Shown piece after piece: positions 27,756-36,594 of a stretch of 64,000 nucleotides of DNA. This DNA comes from Enterococcus sp. BWB1-3 (lineage in GTDB: Bacteria > Bacillota > Bacilli > Lactobacillales > Enterococcaceae), in the NCBI RefSeq assembly GCF_016745275.1, contig NZ_JADOEP010000006.1:99037-163036 (forward strand), written 5' to 3'. The notes under the pieces were generated by a model. It saw nothing but the letters and a program-made list of their open reading frames with translations. It had not been told where the DNA came from and did not search any database. How positions within the stretch are numbered: the stretch's first letter is position 1; every line of letters starts with the position of its first letter. A program made the position numbers and the translations under genes.

Positions 27756-29921
27756 TTAGATGACACAGCTTTCGCACTGATTGCTTCCGATTTCTTCTGA
27801 ATCTTCTGTGAATGTCCGTACGTAATAGATGGACTTGATTCCTTTATGGAACGCATAGTGACGCAGGATATTTAAATCTCTCGTCGTTTGTTTTGTTCCT
27901 TCTTTCCAGTCGTACAAGCCTTCAGGAATTTCAGAACGCATGAACAGTGTCAGACTCATTCCCTGATCCACGTGCTGCTGTGCAGTCGCATAAACGTCAA
28001 TTACTTTGCGCATATCCATATCGTATGCAGAAGTGTAGTAAGGAATCGTATCGTTTGCAAGGTAAGGTGCAGGATAATAAATTTTCCCAATTTTCTTTTC
28101 CTGACGTTCTTCAATTATTCGTGTAATTGGATGGATGCTGGCACTTGTATCATTAATATAAGAAATAGATCCGTTAGGTGCAACAGCTAAACGGTTTTGG
28201 TGGTACAAGCCGTCTTGTTTCACCGCGTCACGAAGCTCTTTCCAGTCTTCTGTAGTGGGAACAAAAATGTCACCAAACAATTCTTTTACTTTGTCAAATT
28301 TAGGCGCTATTTTGTTATCGATATATTTTTCGAAATAAGTACCGTCTGCATAAGCAGATTTTTCAAAGTTATGGAATGTCTTCTTGTATTCTTTGGCAAT
28401 TTGATTACTTTCCACTAAGGTCCAGTAGTTCAACAGCATGAAGTAGACATTTGTAAAGTCCAGTGATTCTTCTGAACCGTATTCCATATGATTTTTGGCA
28501 AAGAAGGTATGAAGACCCATTGCCCCCAAGCCGATGGTGTGGTTTAGTTTGTTTCCGTTTTGAATTGTTGGTACAACGTCAATATCAGAAGAGTCTGTGA
28601 CAAATGTTAGTGCACGGGTCATTGCTCGAACGGATTTACCAAAGTCAGGGCTTTCCATCAAATTAACAATATTTGTTGAACCAAGGTTACAGCTGATATC
28701 TGTTCCCAGTACTTCATATTCCTGTTTGCCGTTGATTACAGACGGTGTCTGAACCTGCATGATTTCTGAACACAAGTTGCTCATAATGATTTTTCCGTCA
28801 ATCGGATTTTGTTTGTTCGCTGTATCAATATTCACAACATAAGGGTAACCGGATTCCTGCTGAAGCTTGGAAATTTCATTTTCAAGATCACGGGCTCTGA
28901 TTTTCTTTTTGCGAATATTTGGGTTGGCAACCAGTTTGTCATATTCTTCGGTAATATCAATATAAGAGAAAGGTACGCCATATTCTTTTTCTACACTATA
29001 AGGGCTGAATAAATACATATCTTCATTTTTACGAGCCAGTTCATAAAATTTATCAGGAACAAGAACGCCTAAAGATAAAGTTTTTACACGTATTTTTTCA
29101 TCCGCATTTTCTTTTTTAGTAGATAAAAACATTTCAATATCCGGATGGAACACATTTAGATAGACAACACCGGCACCTTGACGCTGTCCCAGCTGATTAG
29201 AATAGCTGAAGCTGTCCTCGAATAATTTCATGACCGGAACGACGCCGCTGGCAGCCCCTTCATACCCCTTGATTGGTGCACCTGCTTCACGCAGATTAGA
29301 AAGGGTAATCCCAACGCCGCCGCCGATCCGTGACAACTGCAGCGCTGAGTTGATGGAGCGGCCAATGCTGTTCATGTCATCTGTAACTTGAATCAGGAAA
29401 CACGATACAAGTTCGCCGCGGCGCTGTCTTCCTGCATTTAAGAAAGAAGGAGTAGCAGGCTGATATCTTTGATGAATCATTTCGTCTGCCAGCGTCAGTG
29501 CCAGCTCTTCATCTCCATCAGCAAAATACAAGGCATTAAATGCTACACGATCTTCATAGCTTTCCAGGTATTCTGTACCTTCATTGTTTTTCAGTGCATA
29601 CTGAGAGTAAAATTTATAAGCAGCCATAAATGACTTGAATTGAAAATTTTGTTCATCAAGAAACTGATACAGGCGCTCGATAAAGACCATTGAATACTTT
29701 TTGATAAAGGCCTGTTCAATATAGTCGTTTTCAAGTAAATAGTTGATTTTTTCTGTGGTATTCGCAAATTTTTTTGTATTCGGTACAGCATTTTCTTTAA
29801 AAAAAGCTTCCAGTGCCTCATGATCTTTATTTAATGGAATCTGTCCGTTTACCGGGCGATTAATTTCATTATTTAATTTAAAATAGCTGACATCTTTAAT
29901 TTCTTTTAGACTCAATTTCAC
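27756..29921 (-). CDS. nrdE: Ribonucleotide reductase class Ib, alpha subunit
   Basis: Catalytic subunit reducing ribonucleoside diphosphates. The 721 residues show the active-site cysteines in LVSCFLIQVTDDMNSIGRS and in NLCSEIMQVQTPS, the glycine-rich SRIGGGVGITLSNLREAG, and the redox-active tail NQCESCVI recharged by NrdH. There is no N-terminal ATP cone, as expected for class Ib. The start overlaps the end of nrdI by 26 bases. Confidence 0.97.
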   Translation of the reverse strand: MKLSLKEIKDVSYFKLNNEINRPVNGQIPLNKDHEALEAFFKENAVPNTKKFANTTEKINYLLENDYIEQAFIKKYSMVFIERLYQFLDEQNFQFKSFMAAYKFYSQYALKNNEGTEYLESYEDRVAFNALYFADGDEELALTLADEMIHQRYQPATPSFLNAGRQRRGELVSCFLIQVTDDMNSIGRSINSALQLSRIGGGVGITLSNLREAGAPIKGYEGAASGVVPVMKLFEDSFSYSNQLGQRQGAGVVYLNVFHPDIEMFLSTKKENADEKIRVKTLSLGVLVPDKFYELARKNEDMYLFSPYSVEKEYGVPFSYIDITEEYDKLVANPNIRKKKIRARDLENEISKLQQESGYPYVVNIDTANKQNPIDGKIIMSNLCSEIMQVQTPSVINGKQEYEVLGTDISCNLGSTNIVNLMESPDFGKSVRAMTRALTFVTDSSDIDVVPTIQNGNKLNHTIGLGAMGLHTFFAKNHMEYGSEESLDFTNVYFMLLNYWTLVESNQIAKEYKKTFHNFEKSAYADGTYFEKYIDNKIAPKFDKVKELFGDIFVPTTEDWKELRDAVKQDGLYHQNRLAVAPNGSISYINDTSASIHPITRIIEERQEKKIGKIYYPAPYLANDTIPYYTSAYDMDMRKVIDVYATAQQHVDQGMSLTLFMRSEIPEGLYDWKEGTKQTTRDLNILRHYAFHKGIKSIYYVRTFTEDSEEIGSNQCESCVI

Positions 29922-30273
29922 TCACTACTTTCTTAAAGGATTCAACATCTTCGTTTGTACCGCTAAATTCAAAAGAAAAAAGCAGTGGTACGTCGTAATC
30001 TCGTGCAATATCTTTTGCAGTATAAACAAATAATTCAGCAAAATTTCGATTACCACCGCCAGCTACTCCCTGTAAATTGTTCTTGTTGGTTTTATAATCC
30101 AAAAAATCATTTACAACTTCTGTGATTTCTATGTCATAGGTAGGAACAACTAAAATAAATGGCTCATTTATCTCAAAAAAAGGATTCGCAGGCTCAATTT
30201 CATAAGCTGGCAAATCCAATTTTTTTATGAAGCGTCTTGTCTGTCCTGTAACACTAAAATAGGCTATCTTCAT
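29896..30273 (-). CDS. nrdI: Flavodoxin-like NrdI
   Basis: Supplies oxidant for assembling the Mn-tyrosyl cofactor of NrdF. The 125 residues carry the FMN phosphate loop YFSVTGQTRRFIKKL, the flavin loop VAGGGNRNFAELF and SFEFSGTNEDVESF near the C-terminus. The gene follows nrdH after 2 bases and overlaps nrdE. Confidence 0.95.
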   Translation of the reverse strand: MKIAYFSVTGQTRRFIKKLDLPAYEIEPANPFFEINEPFILVVPTYDIEITEVVNDFLDYKTNKNNLQGVAGGGNRNFAELFVYTAKDIARDYDVPLLFSFEFSGTNEDVESFKKVVSEIESKRN

Positions 30274-30275
30274 GA

Positions 30276-30497
30276 TTAAGACAATTGTTTCAATTGATCT
30301 GGACGGAAGCCGACTACTGTAGCTGCATCAGAAGTGATGACAGGAACACTTTGATACCCCTGATCTTTTAACCAATCAATCATTTCAGGTTGATTATCAA
30401 TATTAACTTCCTCAAAAGGGATATTATTTTCGTTTAAAAAGCGTTTTGCCATGTTGCATTGAATACAATTATTTTTAGAAAAGATTTTTACGTTCAT
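30276..30497 (-). CDS. nrdH: Glutaredoxin-like NrdH
   Basis: Electron donor to NrdE. The 73 residues show the redox motif CIQC at the start of a thioredoxin fold (KNNCIQCNMAKRFL) and the cis-Pro region YQSVPVIT. It is first in the operon. GGAGGAAAAAATT precedes the ATG, and a pair of NrdR-like boxes lies upstream. Confidence 0.95.
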   Translation of the reverse strand: MNVKIFSKNNCIQCNMAKRFLNENNIPFEEVNIDNQPEMIDWLKDQGYQSVPVITSDAATVVGFRPDQLKQLS

Positions 30498-30565
30498 AAT
30501 TTTTTCCTCCTCAATTAATCTACATTCCCTAGTATAATTCTCTTAAAAAAAAAGTCAACACTTAG

Positions 30566-30612
30566 GTACTATATATTGTGGTTGTTTTTTTATCGAACAC
30601 AAAGTTTTGTGT
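30566..30612 (-). promoter_or_regulatory. Tandem NrdR-box-like sites upstream of nrdHIEF
   Basis: Two 16-base dyads start 31 bases apart: GTACTATATATTGTGG at 30566-30581 and the perfect palindrome ACACAAAGTTTTGTGT at 30597-30612. Paired boxes about three helical turns apart in front of nrd operons are the hallmark of the NrdR repressor. Confidence 0.7.
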
Positions 30613-30843
30613 TTTTTAAATATTTATGAAACTCAGTAACTATGAGAGTTCTGGTGTGGAGTATGGTCTTTTTTTGTTTATAAATTGGCGAAATAAAAAA
30701 TTTTCAGCCAAAAAATTACCACCTAAAATACAAGATATAGTGTCTGTTTCTTTCTGGACACAAGATTAGGCTCTGTCTGAAAACTCTAGTGGTGAATATT
30801 TTCGTGGAAGTCATTGTCATAAAGCCTCGTTTATGCACTATAC

Positions 30844-30874
30844 TGCCAACACTTTTCCAAGTAGACGCGTTTGT
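30844..30874 (+). repeat. Left copy of a 31-base direct repeat flanking the 54-bp array
   Basis: It contains TGCCAAC, then TTTTCCAAGTAGAC and CGTTTGT, matching 31379-31409 with three differences. The following GTATCGAGAATCGAAC is complementary to part of the sequence after the right copy. Confidence 0.65.
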
Positions 30875-30995
30875 ATCGAGAATCGAACAAGGTGAGACTC
30901 GTAGATACAAGGATTTTCCACTGATACAGGAACAGCTAGTGGATGGTATGCGAACTGACAATCTGATGAATTAGCAATAATTCATTCCTGTATTA

Positions 30996-31374
30996 AAAGT
31001 TTGCTTCTGCGCTTCTACGAATGCTCGTCGCATGTCTTAAGGTCGTGCAAGAACTTGCTCCTACGCTTCTACGAATGCTCGTCGCATGTCTTAAGGTCGT
31101 GCAAGAACTTGCTCCTACGCTTCTACGAATGCTCGTCGCATGTCTTAAGGTCGTGCAAGAACTTGCTCCTACGCTTCTTCAAATGCTCGTCGCATGTCTT
31201 AAGGTCGTGCAAGAACTTGCTCCTACGCTTCTTCAAATGCTCGTCGCATGTCTTAAGATCGTGCAAGAACTTGCTCCTACGCTTCTACGAATGCTCGTCG
31301 CATGTCTTAAGGTCGTGCAAGAACTTGCTCCTACGCTTCTTCGAATGCTCGTCGTATGCCTTATGCTCATACAA
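30996..31374. repeat. 54-bp tandem repeat array, about 7 copies
   Basis: GAACTTGCTCCTACGCTTCT recurs exactly every 54 bases at 31051, 31105, 31159, 31213, 31267 and 31321, with a diverged first copy before 31051. Internal words are GAATGCTCGTCGCATGTC and TTAAGGTCGTGCAA. Units 4 and 5 carry TTCAAATG in place of TACGAATG. Confidence 0.92.
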
Positions 31375-31378
31375 GACA

Positions 31379-31409
31379 TGCCAACGGTTTTCCAAGTAGA
31401 CACGTTTGT
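31379..31409 (+). repeat. Right copy of the 31-base direct repeat
   Basis: Matches 30844-30874 (TGCCAAC, TTTTCCAAGTAGAC, CGTTTGT). Confidence 0.65.
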
Positions 31410-31574
31410 TCAATTCTCGATACAAATGTGTTTGTTGAGAAATGTGTTGGTAATATCTGATTGCTCTATAGTTTTTAGACATACCTTAGAACGATTTTTT
31501 CAACGAAGCAGAGAATAATTGTTCAATTCCTTACAAGCAGCATTGACATCGCTTTGTGAAAGCGTTATTCTATT

Positions 31575-31593
31575 GATAATGATTCTCAATTTC
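31575..31593 (+). promoter_or_regulatory. Fur-box-like operator of feoAB
   Basis: GATAATGATTCTCAATTTC closely resembles the Fur consensus of inverted GATAATGAT units. It lies about 40 bases before the feoA start codon. Confidence 0.75.
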
Positions 31594-31634
31594 ATTCATA
31601 AAGAGTTGAAACTTTTTCACAAAAAGGAGGCAGA

Positions 31635-32108
31635 ATGATGCTGACACTAATAGAAGCAGAATTAAATAAGGTATATACAGTGAAGGAAATTAACACTGAA
31701 GAATCTTCAAAAAAGCATTTAAGTGATTTGGGATTGATTTCTGGAGGGAAAGTGGCTTTGGTGAGCTACTCAAAAGGAAATGGGATTATCGTTCTTCATA
31801 ACAGTCGTATTGCATTGAATGACTCTGTTTTGAGGCAGGTTGTCATCGGTGAGGAACAGGAACAGGAAGAGACCTGGTTGTCTTTGGATCAGCTGGAGGT
31901 TGGTGAGAAAGTTAAGGTGGTCAGTATTTACGGGAAAGGTGCTGTCCGTCGCCGCTTGATGGATATGGGCTTGACGAGAAATGTCAATGTTTTGATACGA
32001 AAGCGGGCGCCATTGGGAGATCCGATTGAAATTAATTTGCGGGGCTATGAATTAACCCTTAGAAAAAATGAAGCAGAGCTTGTTTTGGTAAGGAAAGAGG
32101 TGGGCTAA
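31635..32108 (+). CDS. feoA: FeoA protein with two FeoA domains
   Basis: Small cytosolic SH3-like partner of the ferrous iron transporter FeoB. The 157 residues are about twice the usual 75. Two successive FeoA domains are visible, residues about 4-72 (TVKEINTEESSKKHLSDLGL) and 82-155 (LEVGEKVKVVSIYGKGAVRR). It is preceded by AAAGGAGG and the Fur-like box and followed at once by feoB. Confidence 0.9.
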   Translation: MMLTLIEAELNKVYTVKEINTEESSKKHLSDLGLISGGKVALVSYSKGNGIIVLHNSRIALNDSVLRQVVIGEEQEQEETWLSLDQLEVGEKVKVVSIYGKGAVRRRLMDMGLTRNVNVLIRKRAPLGDPIEINLRGYELTLRKNEAELVLVRKEVG

Positions 32109-34259
32109 ATGAGCTATCATATTGCACTGGCAGGAAATCCCAATAGCGGGAAGACAACAGCTTTTAATGGGTTGACCGGAGCAAATCAATATGTAGGGAA
32201 CTGGCCGGGAGTAACCGTGGAGCGTAAAGAAGGAAAATGGAAAAAGGATAAAGAAGTGATTCTTCATGATTTACCAGGGATCTACTCATTGTCTCCTTAT
32301 ACACCAGAAGAAGTAATTGCCAGAGATTACCTGCTGGAACAAAATCCGGATGTAATTATAAATATTATTGATGCAACGAATCTGGAAAGAAACTTATATT
32401 TGACCACACAATTAATTGAAACAGGAATTCCAATTGTTTTGAGCCTGAACATGATGGATATTGTTGAAAAAAATGGCAAGAAAATTAATTTTGAGAAACT
32501 GGCTTATAGCTTAGATGCTGAAGTGCTTGGTATCAGTGCGGTGAAGAAGCGTAATTTGGATAAATCGGTTGAAGAAGCACTGCATCATGTTAGGAAAGCT
32601 TCCGGAGACCTTAGTTACCCTCAATATGATAAAAGACTGGAAGCAGCTTTAAATGAAATCATTGCAGTGTTGGGACAAAGTGTACCGGAAAAACAAGCCA
32701 GGTTTTATGGGATCAAGTTATTTGAACGTGATCCAAAAGCTGCGGCTAAGCTGAGATTGTCTGAAACACAAAGAAATGAGATCGAAGAAATTATCAAAAT
32801 TACTGAGAAGTTATTTGGTGATGACAGTGAAACGATTGTCATTAATGAACGTTATGAATTTATCTCTAAACTGATTGCACTCTGTGCGATTGAAGAAGAT
32901 GAAATTAATTTGAAGCTAAGTGATAAGATTGACCGTATCGTTACAAACCGCTGGCTGGCCTTACCGATTTTTGCTTTTGTGATGTGGCTGGTTTATTATC
33001 TGTCCATTCAAACCATTGGTGTTATGGCGACCGATTGGGTGAATGAGGAACTGTTTGGTGCCATTATTCCTGAGACGGTTGAATCTTTACTAGAGAGCTG
33101 GCAGGTGGCCGGCTGGATGCAAAGCCTTATTTTAGAGGGTATTATTGCCGGAGTTGGAGCAGTACTTGGTTTCCTTCCGCAACTGGCAGTTTTATTCCTC
33201 TGCCTTGGTTTTCTGGAAGACTGCGGATACATGGCACGGATTGCATTTGTCATGGATCGGATGTTTAGAAAATTCGGATTATCCGGAAAATCTTTTATTC
33301 CCATGCTGATTGCCACAGGATGCGGAGTACCGGGGATTATGGCAAGTCGAACGATTGAAAATGAAAAAGACCGCCATATGACGATTATGGTTACAACGTT
33401 TATGCCATGCTCAGCAAAATTGCCGATTATTGCATTAATTGCCGGCGCATTCTTCCCGAACAGCAGCTGGGTTTCTCCTTCTGCCTATTTTCTGGGGATC
33501 GGTGCAATAGTACTTTCAGGAATTGCATTAAAGAAAACAAAGATTTTTTCTGGTGATCCGGCACCCTTTATTATGGAACTGCCGACGTACCATATGCCTC
33601 ATCTAAAAAATGTTCTTCGTTATTCTTATGATAGAAGTAAAGCATTTGTTAAAAAAGCAGGAACAATCATTTTCGTTTCCAGTATTATTATCTGGTTCAC
33701 GTCAACGCACTCTTTCAGTATGCAGGAAGTGGAAGGCGGAGAAAGTATTCTGGCGGGGCTTGGCAGACTGATTGCACCGATTTTTGCACCATTAGGCTGG
33801 GGGAATTGGCAGGGAGCTGTAGCGACGATTACCGGATTGGTTGCTAAGGAAAATGTAATTGGAACGTTTGGCATTTTGTTTGGTCACTTGGAAGAAGTAT
33901 CTGAAAACGGTGTGGAATTCTGGAGCGTGCTTCAGGGAGCTTTTACACCGATCTCTGCTTATTCATTCCTAGTCTTTAATTTATTGTGTGCACCATGCTT
34001 TGCTGCAATCGGAGCAATTCGTCGTGAGCTGCCTGATTTGAAATGGCTGGCAGGAGCAATCGGCTATCAATGCGGCTTGGCTTATGTGGTAAGCTTCATC
34101 ATCTATCAATTTGGGCATATTATTTTTGAACAGGGAACTGTAGGAATTGGAACGGTTATTGCAGCAGGATTGGTCGCTGCAATTGTTTACCTGCTAGTAA
34201 GAAAGCCAAAATCTGCAGAACCTGTGCTGACTGTTCTACCGGCTATTGAAAGGGGATAG
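32109..34259 (+). CDS. feoB: Ferrous iron transporter FeoB
   Basis: Membrane GTPase importing Fe(II). The 716 residues begin with the G domain: G1 GNPNSGKTTAFN, G3 DLPGIYSLSPY and G4 NMMD. The membrane part includes the paired Gate regions with GFLEDCGYMARIAFVMDR, the metal-path cysteine in ATGCGVPGIMASR and TFMPCSAKLPI. The start directly follows the feoA stop. The third gene is a tiny Cys-rich membrane protein. Confidence 0.97.
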   Translation: MSYHIALAGNPNSGKTTAFNGLTGANQYVGNWPGVTVERKEGKWKKDKEVILHDLPGIYSLSPYTPEEVIARDYLLEQNPDVIINIIDATNLERNLYLTTQLIETGIPIVLSLNMMDIVEKNGKKINFEKLAYSLDAEVLGISAVKKRNLDKSVEEALHHVRKASGDLSYPQYDKRLEAALNEIIAVLGQSVPEKQARFYGIKLFERDPKAAAKLRLSETQRNEIEEIIKITEKLFGDDSETIVINERYEFISKLIALCAIEEDEINLKLSDKIDRIVTNRWLALPIFAFVMWLVYYLSIQTIGVMATDWVNEELFGAIIPETVESLLESWQVAGWMQSLILEGIIAGVGAVLGFLPQLAVLFLCLGFLEDCGYMARIAFVMDRMFRKFGLSGKSFIPMLIATGCGVPGIMASRTIENEKDRHMTIMVTTFMPCSAKLPIIALIAGAFFPNSSWVSPSAYFLGIGAIVLSGIALKKTKIFSGDPAPFIMELPTYHMPHLKNVLRYSYDRSKAFVKKAGTIIFVSSIIIWFTSTHSFSMQEVEGGESILAGLGRLIAPIFAPLGWGNWQGAVATITGLVAKENVIGTFGILFGHLEEVSENGVEFWSVLQGAFTPISAYSFLVFNLLCAPCFAAIGAIRRELPDLKWLAGAIGYQCGLAYVVSFIIYQFGHIIFEQGTVGIGTVIAAGLVAAIVYLLVRKPKSAEPVLTVLPAIERG

Positions 34260-34262
34260 AAA

Positions 34263-34397
34263 ATGGCAACAATTATTTTATCTGTTCTTATATTTGGCAG
34301 TGCAGGGTATGTTGTGTACGCTAAATTGAAAAAAGGTCAGGACTGTTCGGACTGTCACACGACCTGTCCGGTGAAAAAGGAACAGGATCAGACATAA
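34263..34397 (+). CDS. FeoB-associated Cys-rich membrane protein
   Basis: A 44-residue protein with one N-terminal membrane helix (ATIILSVLIFGSAGYVVY) and a cytosolic CSDCHTTCPVKK segment with three cysteines. This matches the small FeoB-associated family (PF12669), sometimes compared with FeoC. It lies 3 bases after feoB in the same operon. Its role, perhaps iron sensing or complex stability, is not settled. Confidence 0.85.
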   Translation: MATIILSVLIFGSAGYVVYAKLKKGQDCSDCHTTCPVKKEQDQT

Positions 34398-34426
34398 GAA
34401 TATTATTATAAAAGGAAGATAAAAAA

Positions 34427-34472
34427 ACAACTGAACAGCAGCTGGAATTTGCTGCCAGTCAGTTGTTTTTAT
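34427..34472 (+). terminator. Intrinsic terminator of feoAB
   Basis: AACAACTGA pairs with TCAGTTGTT and an inner AGCAGC/GCTGC stem closes the hairpin; a run of T follows. Confidence 0.85.
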
Positions 34473-34619
34473 ACAGAATCAGAGACCATTAATGCTGGAA
34501 AATGTGGAACTGCAGCACTGAAAACGGTTGTTTCCAATAGATTTAAAATCCTTTGAATTTTAATTGATATTTTTCTTGAATAACTAAGTTTCAGGTGCTA
34601 CAATAAGTAAGTGTCATTT

Positions 34620-34692
<73 letters not shown>

Positions 34693-34709
34693 TTGGGTGC
34701 CAAACCCAC

Positions 34710-34772
34710 GAGAATGGTATTCTGTCGGCGTTTTAGGACGTTTAGAAGATGGAATACGCATTCTCTTTTTTT
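34710..34772 (+). terminator. Terminator after tRNA-Lys
   Basis: GAGAATGGTATTC pairs with GGAATACGCATTCTC across a long loop, then a run of T. Confidence 0.65.
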
Positions 34773-34835
34773 GTTTAAGAAAACATAGCAGTCCTAAAAA
34801 ATCCTACTTACTAAAAATTAGTGGATGGAAAATGT

Positions 34836-35425
34836 TCAAAAAATGTTATTTAATTTATCACTCATAGATTTTTGTTTGTTTGGATATAAGTGACCGTATG
34901 TGTCTATTGTTGTTGTAATAGAAGCGTGTCCTAATCGTTCTTTGATTGCTGTCGGTTCTTCTCCGTTGTGGATCAATAAAGCAACATGAGAGTGTCGAAA
35001 GTCATGTAAGCGAATCGGCTCAATGTTCAAATTATTTTCTTTAATGATCCGTTTTATTCTTCTACTAAAGAAGTCTCTTGATGGATGATTTTCGTTGTAC
35101 TGAAAAACGAGAAGTGTGTCCGGATCAAAATTTTGAAAATGGTCAAGTAAAAATTGTGGTTGATCCGTTTTCCATTTCTTTAATCTTTCTAATAGATTGC
35201 TGTTAATTGTCACGAAACGGTTGGCTATTTGTTGTTTTGGGTTCTGTTGTGATATATAACCCTTTAATCAATGATGCGGTCTTATTTACTTTTATTTCGC
35301 TTCTGTCAAAGTCGATATCTTTCCATGTTAATGCAATCATTTCCCCTCGGGTGGCTCTGGTCTTGTGAGTGCAACAGAAAATTGGACTCCTAGATCTCTG
35401 GCAAATTTTAGAACAGTCTATTGGC
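34836..35425 (-). pseudogene. Tyrosine recombinase (phage/ICE integrase), truncated and frameshifted
   Basis: The open 3' part (34836-35213) encodes 125 residues with the catalytic box LHDFRHSHVALLIH, ERLGHASITTTIDTYGHLYP and the nucleophile Tyr. Upstream on the minus strand another frame reads TRGEMIALTWKDIDFDRSEI and NKTASLIKGLYITTEPKTTNSQ, the middle of the same domain, then a further frame change. The N-terminal DNA-binding domains are missing. It is a dead Tn916/phage-type integrase next to its likely attachment tRNA. Confidence 0.85.
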
Positions 35426-35505
35426 GATTCCCTTAAATGTGTAGAAAATACATGATTGAAATGATATACTAATAATTAGAAAAAAATATTAGGAGTGGTT
35501 TTAAA

Positions 35506-36549
35506 TTGGTTAAATTGTTAAAAAATATGTTGATTCTATCTTGTTTATTTTTAGTAGGATGTACTTCAAAGAAGGATGCTATTGAATATTTGGAAGTAAA
35601 TTTTTCTGGATATGATTCAGTAGGGAAAGTTTACGAAAGTATTAATTCTGAAAAATTAATACAAGATGTCTATGGTGATTATTCTTCATTAAATGATGAA
35701 AAGAAAAATGAAGTCAATGGATTGTTAGAAGGTTTAACTTTAGATGTAGATAAATCAGAAAACCTATCTAATGGGGATAAGATATCTGTAACAGTAAATG
35801 TAAAGGATGAAAAAAATTCTAAGATAAAAGGTGGAAAAAGAGAGTTTACTGTTGAAAACTTAGAAAAACCTAATGAATTATCTGATGAAGAAATTGAGAA
35901 GAAGGTAGTAGTGAACTTTAATGGTTCAAGTGGTAAAGGTACTGTAAAAATTGATACAACTTTTAAAGAACCGTTGAATAACTTGTCATTTGAAGTAGAT
36001 AGTGATGGAAAAATTAGTAACGGTGACGTGGTTGAAGTATCTTTAGATGATGATTCAAAAGAAAGGCTGATTACAAATGGGTACATTCTTTCGGGGTCTG
36101 GCAAAGTGAAATTTAAAGCTAGCGGACTAGAGGAAGTCGCAACTAATGCAAAAGATATATCTAATTATGATGACATATCTCAATTTATCGCAGAAGGGAT
36201 AAATCGAAAATATAAGGAAGGTTGGATATATAAGTATGAAGTTAAGTTAGAAAAAACAATGTATAGACAGTTTGATAATGAAACGGATTCGGATAGTTCG
36301 TGGTATACTACAAGTTCAACTGATGGTACTTTAGTCGGGGTATATACTGTAAAAGAGTATAATAGTTCTGGTGACAAGTTAAATAGAACATTCACATCAA
36401 TTTATGGATATACGGATTTAATTCTTGATGAAGAGAAAAAAGTAAATTTGGCTGATATAAAAGAGTATGAGAATACTTACGATGATACTTATTCGTTAGA
36501 TTCAGTTATAAAATTGATGCAAGGATATGGATATGAAGAAGTAAAATAG
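35506..36549 (+). CDS. Lipoprotein with two related repeats, unknown function
   Basis: Secreted and lipid-anchored: hydrophobic leader and lipobox LFLVGC at about 16-21. The 347 residues contain two similar blocks, about 29-120 (VNFSGYDSVGKVYES, LSNGDKISVTVN) and 132-210 (VNFNGSSGKGTVKID, ISNGDVVEVSLDD), followed by a unique C-terminal domain rich in Tyr, Asp and Ser. TTG at 35506 follows TAGGAGTGG. No function is recognised. It is the first intact gene after the integrase remnant. Confidence 0.75.
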   Translation: MVKLLKNMLILSCLFLVGCTSKKDAIEYLEVNFSGYDSVGKVYESINSEKLIQDVYGDYSSLNDEKKNEVNGLLEGLTLDVDKSENLSNGDKISVTVNVKDEKNSKIKGGKREFTVENLEKPNELSDEEIEKKVVVNFNGSSGKGTVKIDTTFKEPLNNLSFEVDSDGKISNGDVVEVSLDDDSKERLITNGYILSGSGKVKFKASGLEEVATNAKDISNYDDISQFIAEGINRKYKEGWIYKYEVKLEKTMYRQFDNETDSDSSWYTTSSTDGTLVGVYTVKEYNSSGDKLNRTFTSIYGYTDLILDEEKKVNLADIKEYENTYDDTYSLDSVIKLMQGYGYEEVK

Positions 36550-36556
36550 AAAATGT

Positions 36557-36594
36557 GAGCTAGTGAAGATGAAAATCTTTGCTAGCTTTTTTGT
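36557..36594 (+). terminator. Intrinsic terminator of the lipoprotein gene
   Basis: GAGCTAGTGAAGAT pairs with ATCTTTGCTAGC around a 4-base loop, then a run of T. Confidence 0.85.

Larger units (their letters stand above)
30614..31565. other. Repeat-rich gene-free region
   Basis: About 950 bases between the divergent nrdH and feoA genes. It holds a 54-bp tandem array flanked by a 31-base direct repeat. Long open frames here come from the 54-base period and are not credible genes. Confidence 0.6.

Noticed and set aside
31001..31518. Long plus-strand frames with 18-residue repeats
   Set aside because: The 54-base period keeps several frames open at once; no ribosome binding site or plausible protein is present.
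34836..35213. Intact small integrase gene
   Set aside because: Only the last part of the catalytic domain is open; the preceding part continues in another frame.
35679..36104. Antisense frame of 141 codons inside the lipoprotein gene
   Set aside because: Composition is a mirror of the Asp/Lys/Ser-rich sense protein; no start signal.
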